A stretch of DNA of 64,000 nt from Sesamum alatum (GCA_034509735.1 JACGWO010000008.1:10923864-10987863), one strand, 5' to 3'; shown: positions 1 to 12,687, counted from the first letter of the stretch. Notes: generated by a model not told the origin, from the sequence alone. Made by a program: numbers and translations.

Positions 1-207
1 CCTAAAGAGTCACACCCGCTACACCAAACGTGAAGGGAATTAATTTGAAATTAATTTCGGGAGAAGGTTTAATTTAATAGGACTAAATTATACTTCTTGG
101 AGATTCAAGCCTCGATGGATTAATTGGATTAATTAGACTTGACTTCATAAGTTAGATTTATGGATTTTATAAAGCATGGGCTTCCTTTTTAATGAGATTA
201 AAAGGGT

Positions 208-385
208 GAATTAATTAATGAGTTTGGTATATTAAATAGGATTTAATATAAAGTCCATAGGACTATTTAATTTAGAATTAAATAGGGCCATTCCATGAAT
301 TAATTAATAGGTTTGGTATATTAAATAGGGTTTAATATAAAGTCCATGGGAATATCTAATTTAGAATTAACTGGGCCCATTCGAT
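208..385 (+). repeat. 89-bp tandem duplication inside LTR I
   Basis: Two adjacent units, 208-296 and 297-385, both begin GAATTAATTAAT and share the GGTATATTAAATAGG and AATATAAAGTCCAT blocks, with scattered differences. Other LTR copies in the window appear to have one unit. Confidence 0.8.
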
Positions 386-540
386 AAATTCCATCAAAAT
401 GGATGGACGAGATTTGATCTAGAGATTGATGAGATGAAGGGCCATCATTAATTTGACTTAATCAAAGCCTAGTTTGACTAGGTCAAAATCCTAGTCAAGT
501 GTGCCTCTTTAGAAGAGGTTGAGTAGGAATATCTATTTTC

Positions 541-548
541 TATAAATA
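541..548 (+). promoter_or_regulatory. Probable LTR TATA box
   Basis: TATAAATA follows an AT-rich U3-like region and precedes a CA repeat and a pyrimidine-rich R-like stretch. The same motif sits at the equivalent place in LTR E (6995-7002) and LTR F (16285-16290), which supports it as the LTR promoter. Confidence 0.55.
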
Positions 549-550
549 CT

Positions 551-573
551 CACACACACACACACACACACAC
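551..573 (+). repeat. (CA)n microsatellite
   Basis: Uninterrupted CA dinucleotides directly after the LTR TATA box. Related LTR copies have shorter CA runs at the same place. Confidence 0.9.
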
Positions 574-1114
574 CCCTAATAATCTCTACACTTCTCATCT
601 CTAGTCTCTCTCTCTCTCAAATTATCCTCCACCCTCTTCTATATTCTCAAAGATTTCTACTATTGTTCTTCTTGATTTATTCAAGGTAGAACATAAGAGA
701 CGTTGATAACGTTAATCGATCACGTGCATCGGCGTTTCTTCTACCCAAATGATTTCTTGCTAGCACAGGACTTTGTTTCTTTCTAGTGTAGCGTGTGAGA
801 CGATTTGGAGGGTCTTTTCTTTGAGATCTTGGTGCAAAATGGGGAACAATGCGTGTAGCCGAATGAAGATAAAACTACAACCAAGTAGGTTCTCTTTTAC
901 GTTTTTGATTCAAATTCTATGGTCACCATGTTGTGTTTTCTGGAACATGAGATACACTGAATGCCCGGGAGAATCAATGGCACAACCCTTGATCCGTTTA
1001 TGTATGTAATGCATGCTTTAAATTCCATTTAATTATGTTTGGTAATTTTATTCTGCAATTATTCGCACTTCCGCTATTCGTGCTTCTCTCCAGGGCCGAT
1101 CCGATCGCATTTTA

Positions 1115-2965
1115 GTTCGTCCACCTCAAGATCAAGGCAATTGCATATGTTCTTTAGATCCTTCCATGCATTCACAATGTCCTTTGTTTTCTCCGTTGAT
1201 GTCTATGATAGTGTTGAAAATATTGTCAAACTCATTCTTCTTAATGTCCATGCATTAAGTAGTAGCAGTTGGTTCCCAGTACACAAGATCCCAAAAGATA
1301 TTTTTTTCCATCCACTTGTGCTCGACGTTGTACCCTATTGGGTGTGTCAGTGGATCTTTTACTATCGTATTGTACCGCTCCAGACAATGAAGAATTTCAT
1401 CTCCAGTCAGCCTCGGTCTTGCAATCTCCCTCTTCAGGCGATTTCGAGTTAATGATCTCGTGTTGCTCCAGTATGGATGATTAGGCAGAGGAACTATTTG
1501 TGGTAGTCAATGTATCATGCTTTGCTCTAGTTCGGTGGGTGGAATGGCCCTGTATCACAAATAGGACACCTCATAATACATGTGGTGTCAATCCGGACAC
1601 CACCCCGTAGGCTTCGAGTTCGTTTCACAGTTCACATGAACGCCTCATATGTGGTGTAGTCATGTGGCCGTACATCCACATGCCAAAATTGTAGTAGGTC
1701 CTCGATCAACGGTTGCATGTACATATCAATGAGAGGTTTCAAATGGGAAAGGTTAGGGGGGAAAGGTCAGGGATTACAAAAGTCAGAAACATGTACACAA
1801 ACTTCATACACATTTTCGATACGAGATTGTACGGTGTCAGGATCATCGGGCACCATGACTACATTTGATCATTCTGCCTTGTGGTGCAAAACTACTGGCA
1901 TAGAGATCGAGTCTCATATTCCGATGCTCTACTATGAAATCTGGGCATGTCTAGTCAAAGTACCACCATGCCTCAGCATCTAAAGGGTGACCCACTGAGC
2001 CCTCATCTATCTAATGATGGGCATGCCACGTCATGTGCTCTGCAATTGCTGGTGAAGCATAAAACATTTTCATGCCCTAGTCATTTTGTACCTCAGCTCA
2101 CCAACAGACTTGTAGTACTCTAAATAATTGTTTTCCGTCCAATACAACATGCAAAACTATTGTTGCACAAATCAATCTTCACGGCATTGTATCGAATTCC
2201 CTTATCATCTTCTTCATGATGTAGTATTTGAATAGAATTGTGTGATTGTGAGGTAATAAGTCACAAATAAATGGGACACATCATCATAACATCTCTGGAA
2301 CATGTTGTACTCAACTTTGATGTTCAACAACCTAGTGACCAATAATTGGGAGTAATCACAACCACTGTAGAATGGCTGGTCGAGAATATGCAAAAGATCA
2401 AAAAATCTATCCAACAACCTACACATTATAGCTATAGACTCTCCCACTGTAATACGAGCTAGGGCCCCCCTCACCGACATATGAAGGAATAGATCTAAAA
2501 CCCTTATCAGGTGCAAGTTCGGCATATGAGGAAAAATATTTCAATCCAATCGCATCATAAAACATCTCTGGTCCCAATTCATCTGCTGGCAATCATCCTA
2601 GTGCGTCATCATCTCTGGTCAGTGGGATTTAGCTCAGGAACCGGGGGGCAGATCATCATAATACTCTTACACCATTTCCTCGCCATGTGCAGTTCCATTA
2701 TATTATTCTTTCACAAACCTTTCATACATAAGTTGTATAACCTTGTGTGTTGAAGCCAAGAACACTATCTATTGTTTTGAACCTACGATTTTTGTGCTTT
2801 CTGTGTGGTTATTTAATCTTCACATCATTCATATATGCATGTCGAGGTTTAACCAAATCTATGAAGCCAAGAACACTATCCTCAAACTCCTGCCGAATTC
2901 CCACATTTCCTGACAGGTTCTTTTCATACATTCACCACATCAAACGTCTTAACATGATAACCTAA
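1115..2965 (-). pseudogene. CACTA (En/Spm) TNP2-type transposase remnant
   Basis: Read on the minus strand from about 2965, broken frames match the TNP2 family in order. A Cys-rich N-terminal region has the remnant KHKNRRF near 2790. LLNIKVEYNMFQRCYDD lies near 2280-2330. HMTWHA and DAEAWWYFD lie near 1965-2036, with NMRLDLYASSFAP just after. YMQPLIEDLLQFWHVDV lies near 1690-1740, CPICDTGPFHPP near 1545-1575, and MEKNIFWDLVYWEP with FDNIFNTIIDI at 1200-1310. TNP2 is the DDE-type transposase that mobilises CACTA elements in the nucleus. Several stops and frameshifts make it non-functional. It ends abruptly at LTR I. Part of it (1115-1579) recurs inverted at 19331-19794. Confidence 0.8.
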
Positions 2966-4753
2966 ACACATGTACATAAAAAAATATTTCAAAAATATCA
3001 AAACTCACATATTTATCCTACGGTCAAAATGATTGTGTAACGTATATGCATATCAGTACTAACTGTAAATGTCAAGGCCAGTTGCTAGAATACCAAATTT
3101 GGTTCAATACTTACTATTTTTTATTTTTTCCCGGCCGCATCCATATGAAACGACATTATTTTGGTGTGTATTATGTTGCAATTGGGTCATTTTATGTGCC
3201 TTGTCCCTTGTAGTGATGCCCCTTCACTACAGTGGCTTTTGTCTAGCATAAATATTTTTTTTGGGTGTCCTGTGATAAAATGACGTTGCGTCAGTGCGTT
3301 TCTAATCAGTATGTCATTATTTTCTATGTTACCGATTAAATAAATAGGCGGTATTATTATATTAAATTGTATGTATTAGTCATCCTAACAAGAGTGGTGT
3401 CCTCATCCACACCACTTCATGTCTCTATTCTTAGATCGTATTTTTACTTTTCACAGCTCGCAGTTCTTTCTTCGTCTTCTTTCTTCAAAATTGACCTTTC
3501 ATGAACACTAAATATGTATTAAAAGATCTTTTTCAAGAATGATCATTTCAGTCGATCAAGTGCGTGTCTTCTCTTGTCTATTTTCTTCACTCTCTCCAAC
3601 ATTGGAAAGTATTTACGGTGAGTGGTTGTTGTGTTTGTGTTTGTGGGTGGATCCTCTGTTTGGCGATGGTTGTTATGCAGCGCGATCATCGGGTGTTTCG
3701 GGGATTACATTGTGTGTTTTAAATTTGGTTTGTCTTGTTTGACTTCTTGTCAATCGTGTTGGTGTTGGAATGTTTGATGAGACTGTTCGTTGGTGTTCTT
3801 GTGGACTGCAATGGACGGATGGGGGTCCTGTTGTTTTTTATAATTATTGCTATTAATTAATTCAACTATGTATGTATATATTTTCTTAAAGGGTTTCTTT
3901 TGCGGCTGTGTCTTCAGAATCGGTGTTAGTTTTGATGTTGGGTCGTGTGGTTTGTAGTTGTTGGTGTTTTCTACTATTCACAAAGCTTTTTTTCAATGAC
4001 ATCCACCCATCAGCGGTATGCATGGGCTGAAGCAGATATGTCGTTGAAGCTTGATCTATCAATACCAGCTCACTGCTATGAGGGTTATGGGGCTCCGCAT
4101 CTATGTTATTGAAGCTTTTTTTCAATGACATCCACCCATCTATTTTTTCAATGACATCCACCCATCACAAAGGCTTGTTTTCAATGGAACGACATCCATC
4201 CATCAGGGGTATGTATGGGCGGAAGCAAATATGTTATTGAAGCTTTATACATCAGTATCAAGTGATCATTGTGAGAGTTATGAGCCCCCCCATCCGCTAG
4301 ACAATTTTCATCTTTGGTGGTTCATCAGGGTATTGGTTTGGCCATGGTTCGTTGTTCATTTTGGTTCGTCTGCACTTTGTGGTTGAGATTTGTGTTTCGA
4401 TTGATGTAGTGCATGGGTTTTTTGTTGTTGTTGTAGTTGTGTCTTTGGTGGTATTGGTTTTTTACTGTTTGGTTATCTTGGTGCGTTGCTCTATTTCTTT
4501 TTGGCTTGTTATGTTTGTTTTGTTGAATGCACACAACATGTCCTTTCATTAACATTACAAATTTCCAATTAAATTGCATAATTTTGTTGTGTACTTTATA
4601 TTACAAATGAAGTATAAATGTCAATTTTTTGCCATTAATTTCTTCCTTTTTTGGGTGGTTTCATGGTAAAGTATGAAAGTTGTAGATCGTAAGATGGGTC
4701 TAGATCCACTGGTGCCAAGGCCAAATTAATTCTTCGAAACAAACGGCTTCAAT
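2966..4753. other. Unassigned AT-rich DNA upstream of the TNP2 remnant
   Basis: No convincing gene on either strand. It could be the 5' region of the CACTA transposon whose transposase lies at 1115-2965, but no terminal CACTA repeat was found. It holds one clear feature, the tandem repeat at 3981-4295. Confidence 0.5.
3981..4295 (+). repeat. Imperfect tandem repeat, unit about 125 bp
   Basis: Two long units (3981-4107 and 4167-4295) share CAATG(GAACG)ACATCCACCCATCA, GGTATG(C/T)ATGGG(C/T) and GAAGCAnATATG, in the same order, and end in GAG(G/A)GTTATG. Between them are two truncated copies that keep only TTTTTTCAATGACATCCACC. Function unknown. Confidence 0.8.
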
Positions 4754-5576
4754 TGCTAGAATAGGTGACCAGAAAGCCAATCTGATTGGCTATTTTGTAA
4801 TCCATTTTACCGATTTTACCAATGAAGTTGGGTTACACATATAATGAAAATCTTGAAATCAACTTCCGAGGGTTGGGTCTCAAACATTCCAAGTCGAGAG
4901 CCATCGAGACAGGACATCGAAGGTTCTATTGAGACTCGCACTGAGAGCTCATTCATGTGATGAGGGTCGTGTTTCATCGGCAATAGACGTGTGATGTCTA
5001 TGCACTCAGTAGGTGGTTGACAATGAGTTGTTAGGCCGACTGAAGTAACTCGCGAGGAGTTGTCATATGGAAGCCCCTCTAGCTTGGTCAATATGACTCA
5101 AACTCCTCGGCTTCTATAATATAAGATTTAGTCCTCCGACTTGAGGGCCTACAAAAGCCCCATGTTTGGTTCGACTGTACCTAGGTCTTGGCAAAAGGTA
5201 ATGACGTTCTGACGTGGTTATCATAAGCCTTGCTCCAGTGCAGTCAATACACGTACAGGGTCTAGTAAGATCCAAGATAGAATCCATCGCCTATCATGAG
5301 ATAATAGGGATCTTCTATGCCCTCTAAATCGTGTTGCACTAAAAACGTCTATGGCCACGACTAACGGTTATGAAAGGGGTTTCCAACGTTGACCGATGGA
5401 GAAACACGACTTGAGTTAGTAGCATAGTTGTCTAGTTTTAACTAGGGACCGATGACCAATTTTATACGTAGACGAAGATCGAAAGATGGTTGATGGAAGG
5501 ACCTTATCTGTATGTACTCGAGAGCCTACAGGTTCATGCAATATTCATCTACTCTCTAGTGTCAGACCATTACTAA

Positions 5577-5581
5577 ACGAT
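5577..5581 (+). repeat. 5-bp target-site duplication of LTR E
   Basis: ACGAT at 5577-5581 is repeated exactly at 7578-7582, directly flanking LTR E, as expected for retrotransposon integrase. Confidence 0.85.
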
Positions 5582-7577
5582 TGTTAGAATAGGTGACCGT
5601 GAAGCAAATTTGATTGGGCTAATGTAACCTATGTCTGAACAATTTTGGTGTTTTAATAATTGTCATAAATAAGAAAGTGATATTCATTTGGCTCAATACT
5701 TTGTTTGTGTTCACTTACTACTTTATATTAACTGTTCACTGCACAAGCAAAGCCCACAAACCAAAATGGCATTCCAAGAAACTGGAACTGCACATTAGAT
5801 GGCAGTTCATGAAATCAGTTTCTATGGATCGATCTGAAACACTCCAAGTCAAGGAATCTCAAGATAGAGTATCGAGAATCCATGTGAGACTTACACTAAG
5901 CAATTGCAGTCGCGTTTCATCAACAAGTGACGAGGCTCGTCCATACAATGTTAGTGGGCCAGCCAGCTAGGTGGCAGCTGACTGAGGTGACTCGTGGGAA
6001 TCGTCATATGGAAACCTTGAGTAGGGTCAGTCAGCATGACTAGTATTCCCAGTTCCAACAATACGAATTCGATCCTCGGACTTGAGGGATTACTATGATC
6101 ACCACACACCCTGCATGTATCTTAGATATGGCAAGGGGCTAACAAGTCTAGCGACTCGGTTGTCATAAGCCCTATCTAGTGCTCTCAAGATGTGTAGTGT
6201 GACAGTAGGTCCTAAGAGAGGATCCATCTCCTGTCAAAAGGTTTACGGTAATATCTCACTTTACTTTGAGACTCGTCCCTGATAAATCTGTGGCCACAGT
6301 AACTGAACAATGGGTAGGACCCCTGTGACGTTTAGTGTGGACGAGGCAAGTCTTAAGTCAAGAATGGGTACCTACAGATCCATGCCCTAGACTCTAAGCT
6401 GTGAGATTGTAGATGGAAGGATAAACGTATTGAAGAGCCCAAATGTTCACACCATAAACATTCACCTAGTCTCTAGTGCCATGGACCGTTGCTAGACGAC
6501 CACCCATGGTGACGGACGAATTCCCTTCATGAGATGATTGGGGATTGGCCAAGTCTAGCTGAGGGTGAACCTAAAGAGTCACACACAATCCGCCCGTAAA
6601 AAAGTTATTTTTTTAGAATTAATTTAGAGAGGTTGAACAATTTACTTAGATTCAATTGGTTCCCTTTCCTTTCTTGGATTGTGGATTTCTTTAATTAGAT
6701 TAAATGGAATAAAATAATAAATTAGATTTATTGAAATAAATTAAGTGGGCTTAAAATAAATATTAATTATTATTATTTATTTAAAAGCCCGATGGTTTAT
6801 TTAAATAGGATTTAAATATTCTATAATTAAATCCAAGAAAGTGATGGACGGATGAGATTAAAAAGGAGAGATCAAAGGCCTAAATTAGTTTGACAAATCC
6901 AAGTCTAATTTGACTAGGACTTTGACTAGGTCAACATCTTAGTCAAAGCATACTTCTAAAAGTTGGAGTTTGAAGAGGAATAGGATTCCACTTCTATAAA
7001 TACTCCTAGGATGAAACATGAGAAGGATGATCAACTAGTGAAACACACACACACACTAGGGCACGGGTCTTTCTCTCTCTCTCTCATCTCTACCTATTTC
7101 CTCCAAGAAAGGTTTTTCTAGTTCCTTGTTTCATACAAGTGAACATTAGGACGATTGATCACGTTAACTAATAATGCTTGGTCGATCCGTCCTCTTTAAA
7201 TACATATACACTTGGTTTTTTGCTAGCACGAGGATCAAAAAATATGGACGGATTGCGTGGACGATTTACAAGGTCTCTTATTTGACATCTTGGTGCAAAA
7301 TGGGGAACGACACGTGTAGCGGTTTGAAGACAAAACTACAACCGGGTAGGTTTCTTTTATTGGTATGTCTTCGTTTTCAACCCTATGGCCTTCATGATAT
7401 GTATGCTTCGTTTATTCATGTGATACACCAAATACCGGGAGGTTCAACGGAACACCCCTTGAATATGTTATATACGATTATGTACAAGCATATTTAAATT
7501 TCATGTTATTATATTATATCACGCTTCTGCATTCGCTCTCCTTCCCGGATGATATACACGCCTTCCATTGGCTTTCA
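5582..7577 (+). mobile_element. Solo Copia LTR E, complete
   Basis: This 1996-bp LTR begins TGTTAGAATAGGTGACC and ends GGCTTTCA, with a perfect 5-bp target duplication on both sides. A TATA box lies at 6995-7002, and the GC-rich LTR end (GCTTCTGCATTCGCTCTCC) lies near 7523-7545. No internal region or second LTR is attached, so it is a solo LTR, usually the product of recombination between two LTRs. It sits inside LTR D and is therefore younger than it. Confidence 0.85.
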
Positions 7578-7656
7578 ACGATGACCTATGATAACAGGTA
7601 CTCCTAGATTGAATGCTAATCAAGAATGATTATTAAATGAGACTGAATTAGTCTAG

Positions 7657-9788
7657 TGTTAGAATATGTGACCAGAAAGCCAATTGAATACACGACTTGT
7701 GAAAACTATATAGTAATTCTTTTCTAATATAATATTGATTATATGAATAAAGTGGTGTTCCTATTTGGCATTATATTTTGTTCAGCTTACTATTTATGTT
7801 ATGCTGCTTTAACATCACAACAAAGCCCACAAACCAATCGAATAATCCATGTTGTTGCGTTGTGCATTGGATGGTAGCTATGAACCAACTTCTGAGGGTT
7901 TGGTCTAAAATATTCCAAGTCGAGGACCCCGTTACGGGCATTGAGAGTCCTATCAAGACATGCACTAAGTACTTTATTCATTTTATGAGTTTCGTGTTTC
8001 ATCAGCGATAGATATTGGACGTCTATGCAATTTAAGTGGGTGGTTGAGAAGCTTGTCAATCCAATTGAACTGACTTGTGAGGAGTCGTCATATGAAAGCC
8101 TTTTAGATATGGTCGGTTATGAGTGAAACTCCTCGAGTCTGATGGTATGAGATTAGTCCTTGGACTTGAGGAACTACGAAAGTCCCATACATATGATGGA
8201 TGTCTCTAGGGTCTGGCAAGAGATAAATGTGCCTTGAATGCAGTCATTATAAGCCTTGTCCAGTGTAACCGGAATATGTAGTGAGAACGGTGGTTTCCAA
8301 GATAGAATCCGTCATCTGTCAATATATAATAGTTAAGTCTCCTATGCACTCTGAAATTGTTTAAGCTCTATGAGTATGTGGCCACAATGATTAGACAAAT
8401 AGAAAATTTTTTCCTATATCAATCAATGGAGTAAACACATCTCGAGTCTTAAGCATAGCTATCTAGTCCAGGATGGGAATCAACGCCCAATTCCATGCTT
8501 TAGACGTAGACCAAGAGATAGTTGATTGAAGGACCATACCTATATGAAACTCGTGAGCCTAAATATTGACTCCAATAGTCACCTAGTCTCTAGTGCCATG
8601 AACCGTTGCTAGAGGACCACCCATGGTGACAGACGTTTCTGATTAATAGTTGATCAAAAATAATTTATTAAATTGGATTTAATTAATCAATTATGTTGGA
8701 CACAAGCCTAAGTCTAGCTGAGGATGAACCGAAAGAGTTACACACAAATCACTATGAAAGTAGTAAAACTAATTTGGAATTAATTCTAGAAGAAACGAAT
8801 TAATTTAATTGGATTAAATTTAATTCATGGAGAATATAAATTATTGGATCATTTATTAGGAAAGTCCATTTGATGGATGGCCTAAGTTTTTCTTTTAAAT
8901 TAATTGCATTAATTTAATTTTTTGATCTAATTAATTGATTGGATTAATTAATTAGTGTTTAGGCTTGTGTTTATTTAATTGGGTTAAATGAGCTAGTGGG
9001 TTTCTATTGGGTTTAAATTAATTAGAATAATTTAAATGTCCAATAGACCTTGGTTTGGCCTTGATTTAATTTGATTAAACAAGCTTGGTCCATTAAAAGC
9101 CCAAGCCCAGGCATTGAGATCAAGCTGAGTAGAAGTTGCAATGAGAGTGGTCAGCAATGTAGAGGTTAGTGCACAAATAGTTCACTAACATGGTTGGAAG
9201 TTATGCACAAGTTGTTCATGAGTGTGTAGAAGTTTTCTTGGAGATAATTACATGTTTGAATTTTGATTTCATAACTTACTACACTACACACGACACTTTG
9301 ATCATTCTCATCTCACTTGCTCTCTTGATCACGACTCTCTCTCCAAAGAAAAATATTTCTCCCTTTCTCATCTTTGTGTTCTTGAATTTGAGTCAACTTA
9401 AGAACTAATAAAGTTCAATTACACTAACAAATAGTGTTAATTGATTTTATTATTCACGGTTTAGTTCTATCTAGCAATAGGACTTCACTTCTCTTCCCTT
9501 GTCTGGTGTGGATGACGTACAGGAATCCCAGGTTGGATTAAAGTAAATGAAATCATGGGAAAAAGGGAATCAACGGTTGATGCGCTTCAACGAATTTGTG
9601 CAAAAAGGTAATGTCTCGGTTTAAATTTCTTGTACCTTTTTCGTTTTCTCCTTTAGCCATTTGTGAAGCATGTTTATTTGTTTATGTCGATTCATTTGAA
9701 ACACTGAATGCCCAAAAAATTCAAAGGGAACACCCGTTTGAAACAATTTTTAAATTCTTTTATTTACGCTTCTGTACCGATTCTTTCA
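7657..9788 (+). repeat. 5' LTR of Copia A
   Basis: It begins TGTTAGAATATGTGACC and ends ATTCTTTCA at 9788, directly before the primer-binding site. It is 2132 bp, in line with LTRs E and G. It contains the family's AT-rich middle with AACCGAAAGAGTTACAC near 8728. Confidence 0.8.
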
Positions 9789-9802
9789 GTAGTGTCAGAG
9801 CC
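9789..9802 (+). other. Primer-binding site of Copia A
   Basis: GTAGTGTCAGAGCC directly follows the LTR. Plant Copia elements are usually primed by initiator methionine tRNA with TGGTATCAGAGC; this site matches it except at two or three positions. Confidence 0.65.
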
Positions 9803-11741
9803 CAATTTGGTGTTGTGGCTATTGGATTTACATGTTTTTATGTGATGAGAATGTTAAACATATTTATTTGCTTTTTGAACTCATTATTACCTCTTTCGGA
9901 GGCATGATTATGTGTTTAGAATTATGTGTTAATTTTGCTTTTAAATTAAGTATATATATGCATTTTTAAAAAATGGATTTTCTAAAAATTTGTGTTTAGT
10001 TTCAGTTTTTAATTTCATAAATAAAAAGTTATTTGGATTCGAAAATGTGCAGCAGCAACAGCTGCTGTTGGCACCTTGCTGGCCGATCACTGGCCAGCAG
10101 GAACGTGGTTGGGCTCTTGCACCTGCTGGTGTGCGTGCTTGCAAGGACAACAGGCATGCGCCCACCACGTTCAAGATTTTTTCAACTGCACGGACGGACA
10201 CAAGCCTAGGCATGGCCGTCTATGAGTGTCCTGTTGGCAGTGAACGAACGATTGGGTTGTTTTGTGTCGTTTCTTTGCAAAATTGAATTTTCCAAATTTG
10301 TGCTAATTTTGTGAAATTTTTAATTATGTCTGATTTTTATTTTATTTAAATTGTATTTTTCTAGTAGTAAATTTTCCATGGATTAATTTGAAAATGGTTA
10401 CCAAACAAAAAAAAAAGTATATGTACATTGGATGTATGATTTTGATATCCATTTCTTAATTACTTTATTAATATGTATTTTCAGCATATAATTATGTTTT
10501 AATTTTTTATATTGGATATCATATTTACAAATGCATTGGATGTTTTAAGTTGCCATATTTATATTTGATATAAAATGTGCATTACTTGTCTATTGGATGA
10601 ATAATGGGGATGATCACAAAGCCCAACGACCCGTGTTGTATGGTTTAATTTCATATTGGGCGAGGTCTGTGTGCCTATTTAGTTTATCTCCCAATTGTTT
10701 TTACCCTTGGAATAAAAAAGCTTTCTATCTCCCTCTTTTGTACTCCCCCAACTTTTGATCAGAGTTTCTTGTTTAAGTTGTAATGAGCGTCGTTAGGGGT
10801 GAGGTTTTATTTTTAAATAAATTATAAGGAAGCACCCACCATGGCGATGGAGGTCCAAGGAAGAGGCCCGTTGGTCGAAGCCAAGGACGGAGAGCCTGAA
10901 TAATGAAAGAATTACAAAGGCCCATTAGAGTGATAATGGGTTTATAATTATGTAATAACATAGGTCTACCCTGGAATGACCATTGATCCACTGCGGACTC
11001 AGTGGATCGTATAGGACTGGCTTATGATCATCCAACAGGAGCGTGCTAGGCTTTCTAGGATGTGCAGTGTTTGGAACGCACTTTTAATGTTTAATATTAA
11101 ACCAAAGCATATAAAACACTTAAATGATGAGGTCTCAGGCTTAATGAAAATTGAATTAGGTCCAAGTGTTCCACCCACAACAAGTTAATATTAGGTCCAA
11201 AATGGAATTAATCAAATGGTTTGATTAAATCCAAGTGTTCCACCCACAATAAATGTAGTGCCGACGCGACTTCCTCACATTCGTGGTCTCATGAGTCGTG
11301 ACACGTTCGGAATGGAAGAAAAGCTACATTATTATTGTGAATAAATTGAATATGCTCTTGTGTCCCTATCTCATGGGTCATGGGGGGCAACAACTGATTT
11401 ATTCGTTTGGTTGATAGGTCAAGTCTAACGTAAGTAACGTGATTCGCTTGGAGTCCTCGGGATCACGTGAAGAAGCGAGACAAAATATCTTGGGGATCTC
11501 TTTGAATGAGAATGGTAGTGGTTACCTCCCACAAAGTAATTTTGTGTCAATCATAAAAGCGTGGCATAGAAAATTGCATTTATGGACCTCAAGCCCACTA
11601 AAAAATGGTTTCCGAAAACCCCACTTGAGAGTGGTGGGATTTTAAGAAATCGTGGGGAGGGTCTAATGACTAAATACCAAATCTTAACTTAAACTTAATA
11701 TTACAAAAATCGGCTAATTTTCTGCTTTACATTTGATCTAG
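9803..11741 (+). other. Untranslated leader of Copia A
   Basis: About 1.9 kb lies between the primer site and the gag start without a coding frame I can support. A GC-rich patch at 10045-10240 carries short inverted repeats (CAACAGCTGCTGTTG, and CTGGCC...GGCCAG near 10079-10098) and contrasts with the AT-rich surroundings. Long leaders are known in some plant Copia lineages. An inserted foreign fragment is an alternative for the GC-rich patch. Confidence 0.5.
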
Positions 11742-11894
11742 ATGTCTAAGAATCCACTTACCATGATTCTAGCGACTAACAAATTTAATGGAACATACTA
11801 CAACAATTGGCTATGAAATTCGAGGATTGTTCTAGATTCTGGAAACCAGACTTATATTATGGATAAGCCTTTTTCTCTAGCCTTGTCGGAAGGG
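11742..11894 (+). pseudogene. Copia A gag, N-terminal fragment
   Basis: ATG at 11742 opens MSKNPLTMILATNKFNGTYY, the usual start of plant Copia gag (capsid/nucleocapsid precursor that packages element RNA). An in-frame TGA follows NNWL. The frame reaches LSEG at 11894, where LTR H is inserted. The missing continuation STPEE is found at 18362, restoring the family motif across the insertion. Confidence 0.8.
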
Positions 11895-12403
11895 TGAAGG
11901 AAGTAGATCTGCCCGGGAGCGCAGTGAAGGAAGAGGGACCACCCGGAAGCGCGGCGGAAGCGTGAAAAACACAAAATATTATAAAACTTTAAACTCGGTC
12001 GAAGGTGTGTAACCTTGGATCCTCCCGGACGTTCGATGTAAAATTCGTAGATTTTAAAACAAACAAACATAATCTAGCACACAAGGCTCATGGATAAAAA
12101 CAAGAAATGATAAAAGACGTCATCGTAAATCGAACCATTACCTTTGTTGCTTTCTTGATATGCTAGATGTGTTGCTCCTTTCTTCAAATTCGTTCATGTT
12201 CTAGATCTCAATGTAGAGACCCTATAACGATGTCCGCACCACATCGAGAAAGGTTATGATTTTCTTGCTAGAAGAAATCAAATCTTGGTACAATAGAGAT
12301 TGGAAGGACTATACTATGAGATTAGTATGTCCTCTTCAATCAAGTCTAGTTCTTCAGTTGATCCTAGATCAAGAAGAACAAAGCGTAGATATATATATAT
12401 ATG

Positions 12404-12405
<2 letters not shown>

Positions 12406-12437
<32 letters not shown>
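12406..12437 (+). repeat. (GA)n microsatellite in LTR H
   Basis: Sixteen AG dinucleotides follow an AT run. On the LTR's own strand this is the (CT)n stretch of the R/U5 region, shorter in the sister LTRs. Confidence 0.9.
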
Positions 12438-12441
<4 letters not shown>

Positions 12442-12687
12442 GGCCAACTTGCACTAGGGAGAGGAAAGCAAGTATTTTCTTTTGCTAGAAAATGAATAAT
12501 GAGTCTTCTTCTTATGATGAATTATGTATGTACAAATATATATACATAATAAATTAGACTAAGGAAATGTCTTCAGGTATATCCAAGACATGTCTAGATA
12601 GTTTTCAATCAACCATCAATCAAGTATCTACTCAAAAGGTATGATAACATCATACCAAGTGAGAAAACCTTGATTGCGGTTGACTTG

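Larger units (their letters stand above)
1..1114 (+). mobile_element. Copia-family LTR I, 5' part outside the window
   Basis: This is the 3' part of a long LTR of the family seen repeatedly in the window. It shares the 'cctaaagagtcacac' block (also near 6571, 15876 and 26060), the AT-rich middle, a TATA box and the GC-rich end (CGCTTCCGC...GGGCCGATCC). Other members end in TTTCA; here the end reads TTTTA at 1110-1114, while the inverted copy at 19795 keeps TTTCA. It is followed directly by TNP2 transposase sequence on the other strand, so it is an insertion into a CACTA transposon. Its own internal region and 5' end are not visible. Confidence 0.85.
4754..7656 (+). mobile_element. Copia LTR D, interrupted by LTR E and cut by Copia A
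   Basis: It starts TGCTAGAATAGGTGACCAGA, the family's LTR 5' end. The left part runs 4754-5581 and is co-linear with the other LTRs (GACTTGAGG, GGCAAnAGG and CCATGGACC-type blocks). At 5582 it is interrupted by LTR E. After LTR E the expected continuation appears (7578-7656, with AACAGGTACTCC and AATGATTATTAAATGAG). At 7657 Copia A begins inside it. The distal half was not found elsewhere in the window. Confidence 0.75.

Noticed and set aside
1039..1484. Plus-strand frames of 137 and 71 codons near 1039-1484 and the inverse one at 19425-19640
   Set aside because: They lie antisense to TNP2 transposase sequence; the minus-strand reading matches a known family.
5677..5970. 97-codon frame in LTR E and a similar one at 12848-13093
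   Set aside because: Both are the same stretch of LTR sequence; no sister LTR keeps it open and LTRs are not coding here.
10045..10240. Short GC-rich gene or captured exon in the Copia A leader
   Set aside because: The frames on both strands (98 and 90 codons) match nothing I recognise and arise from short inverted repeats.
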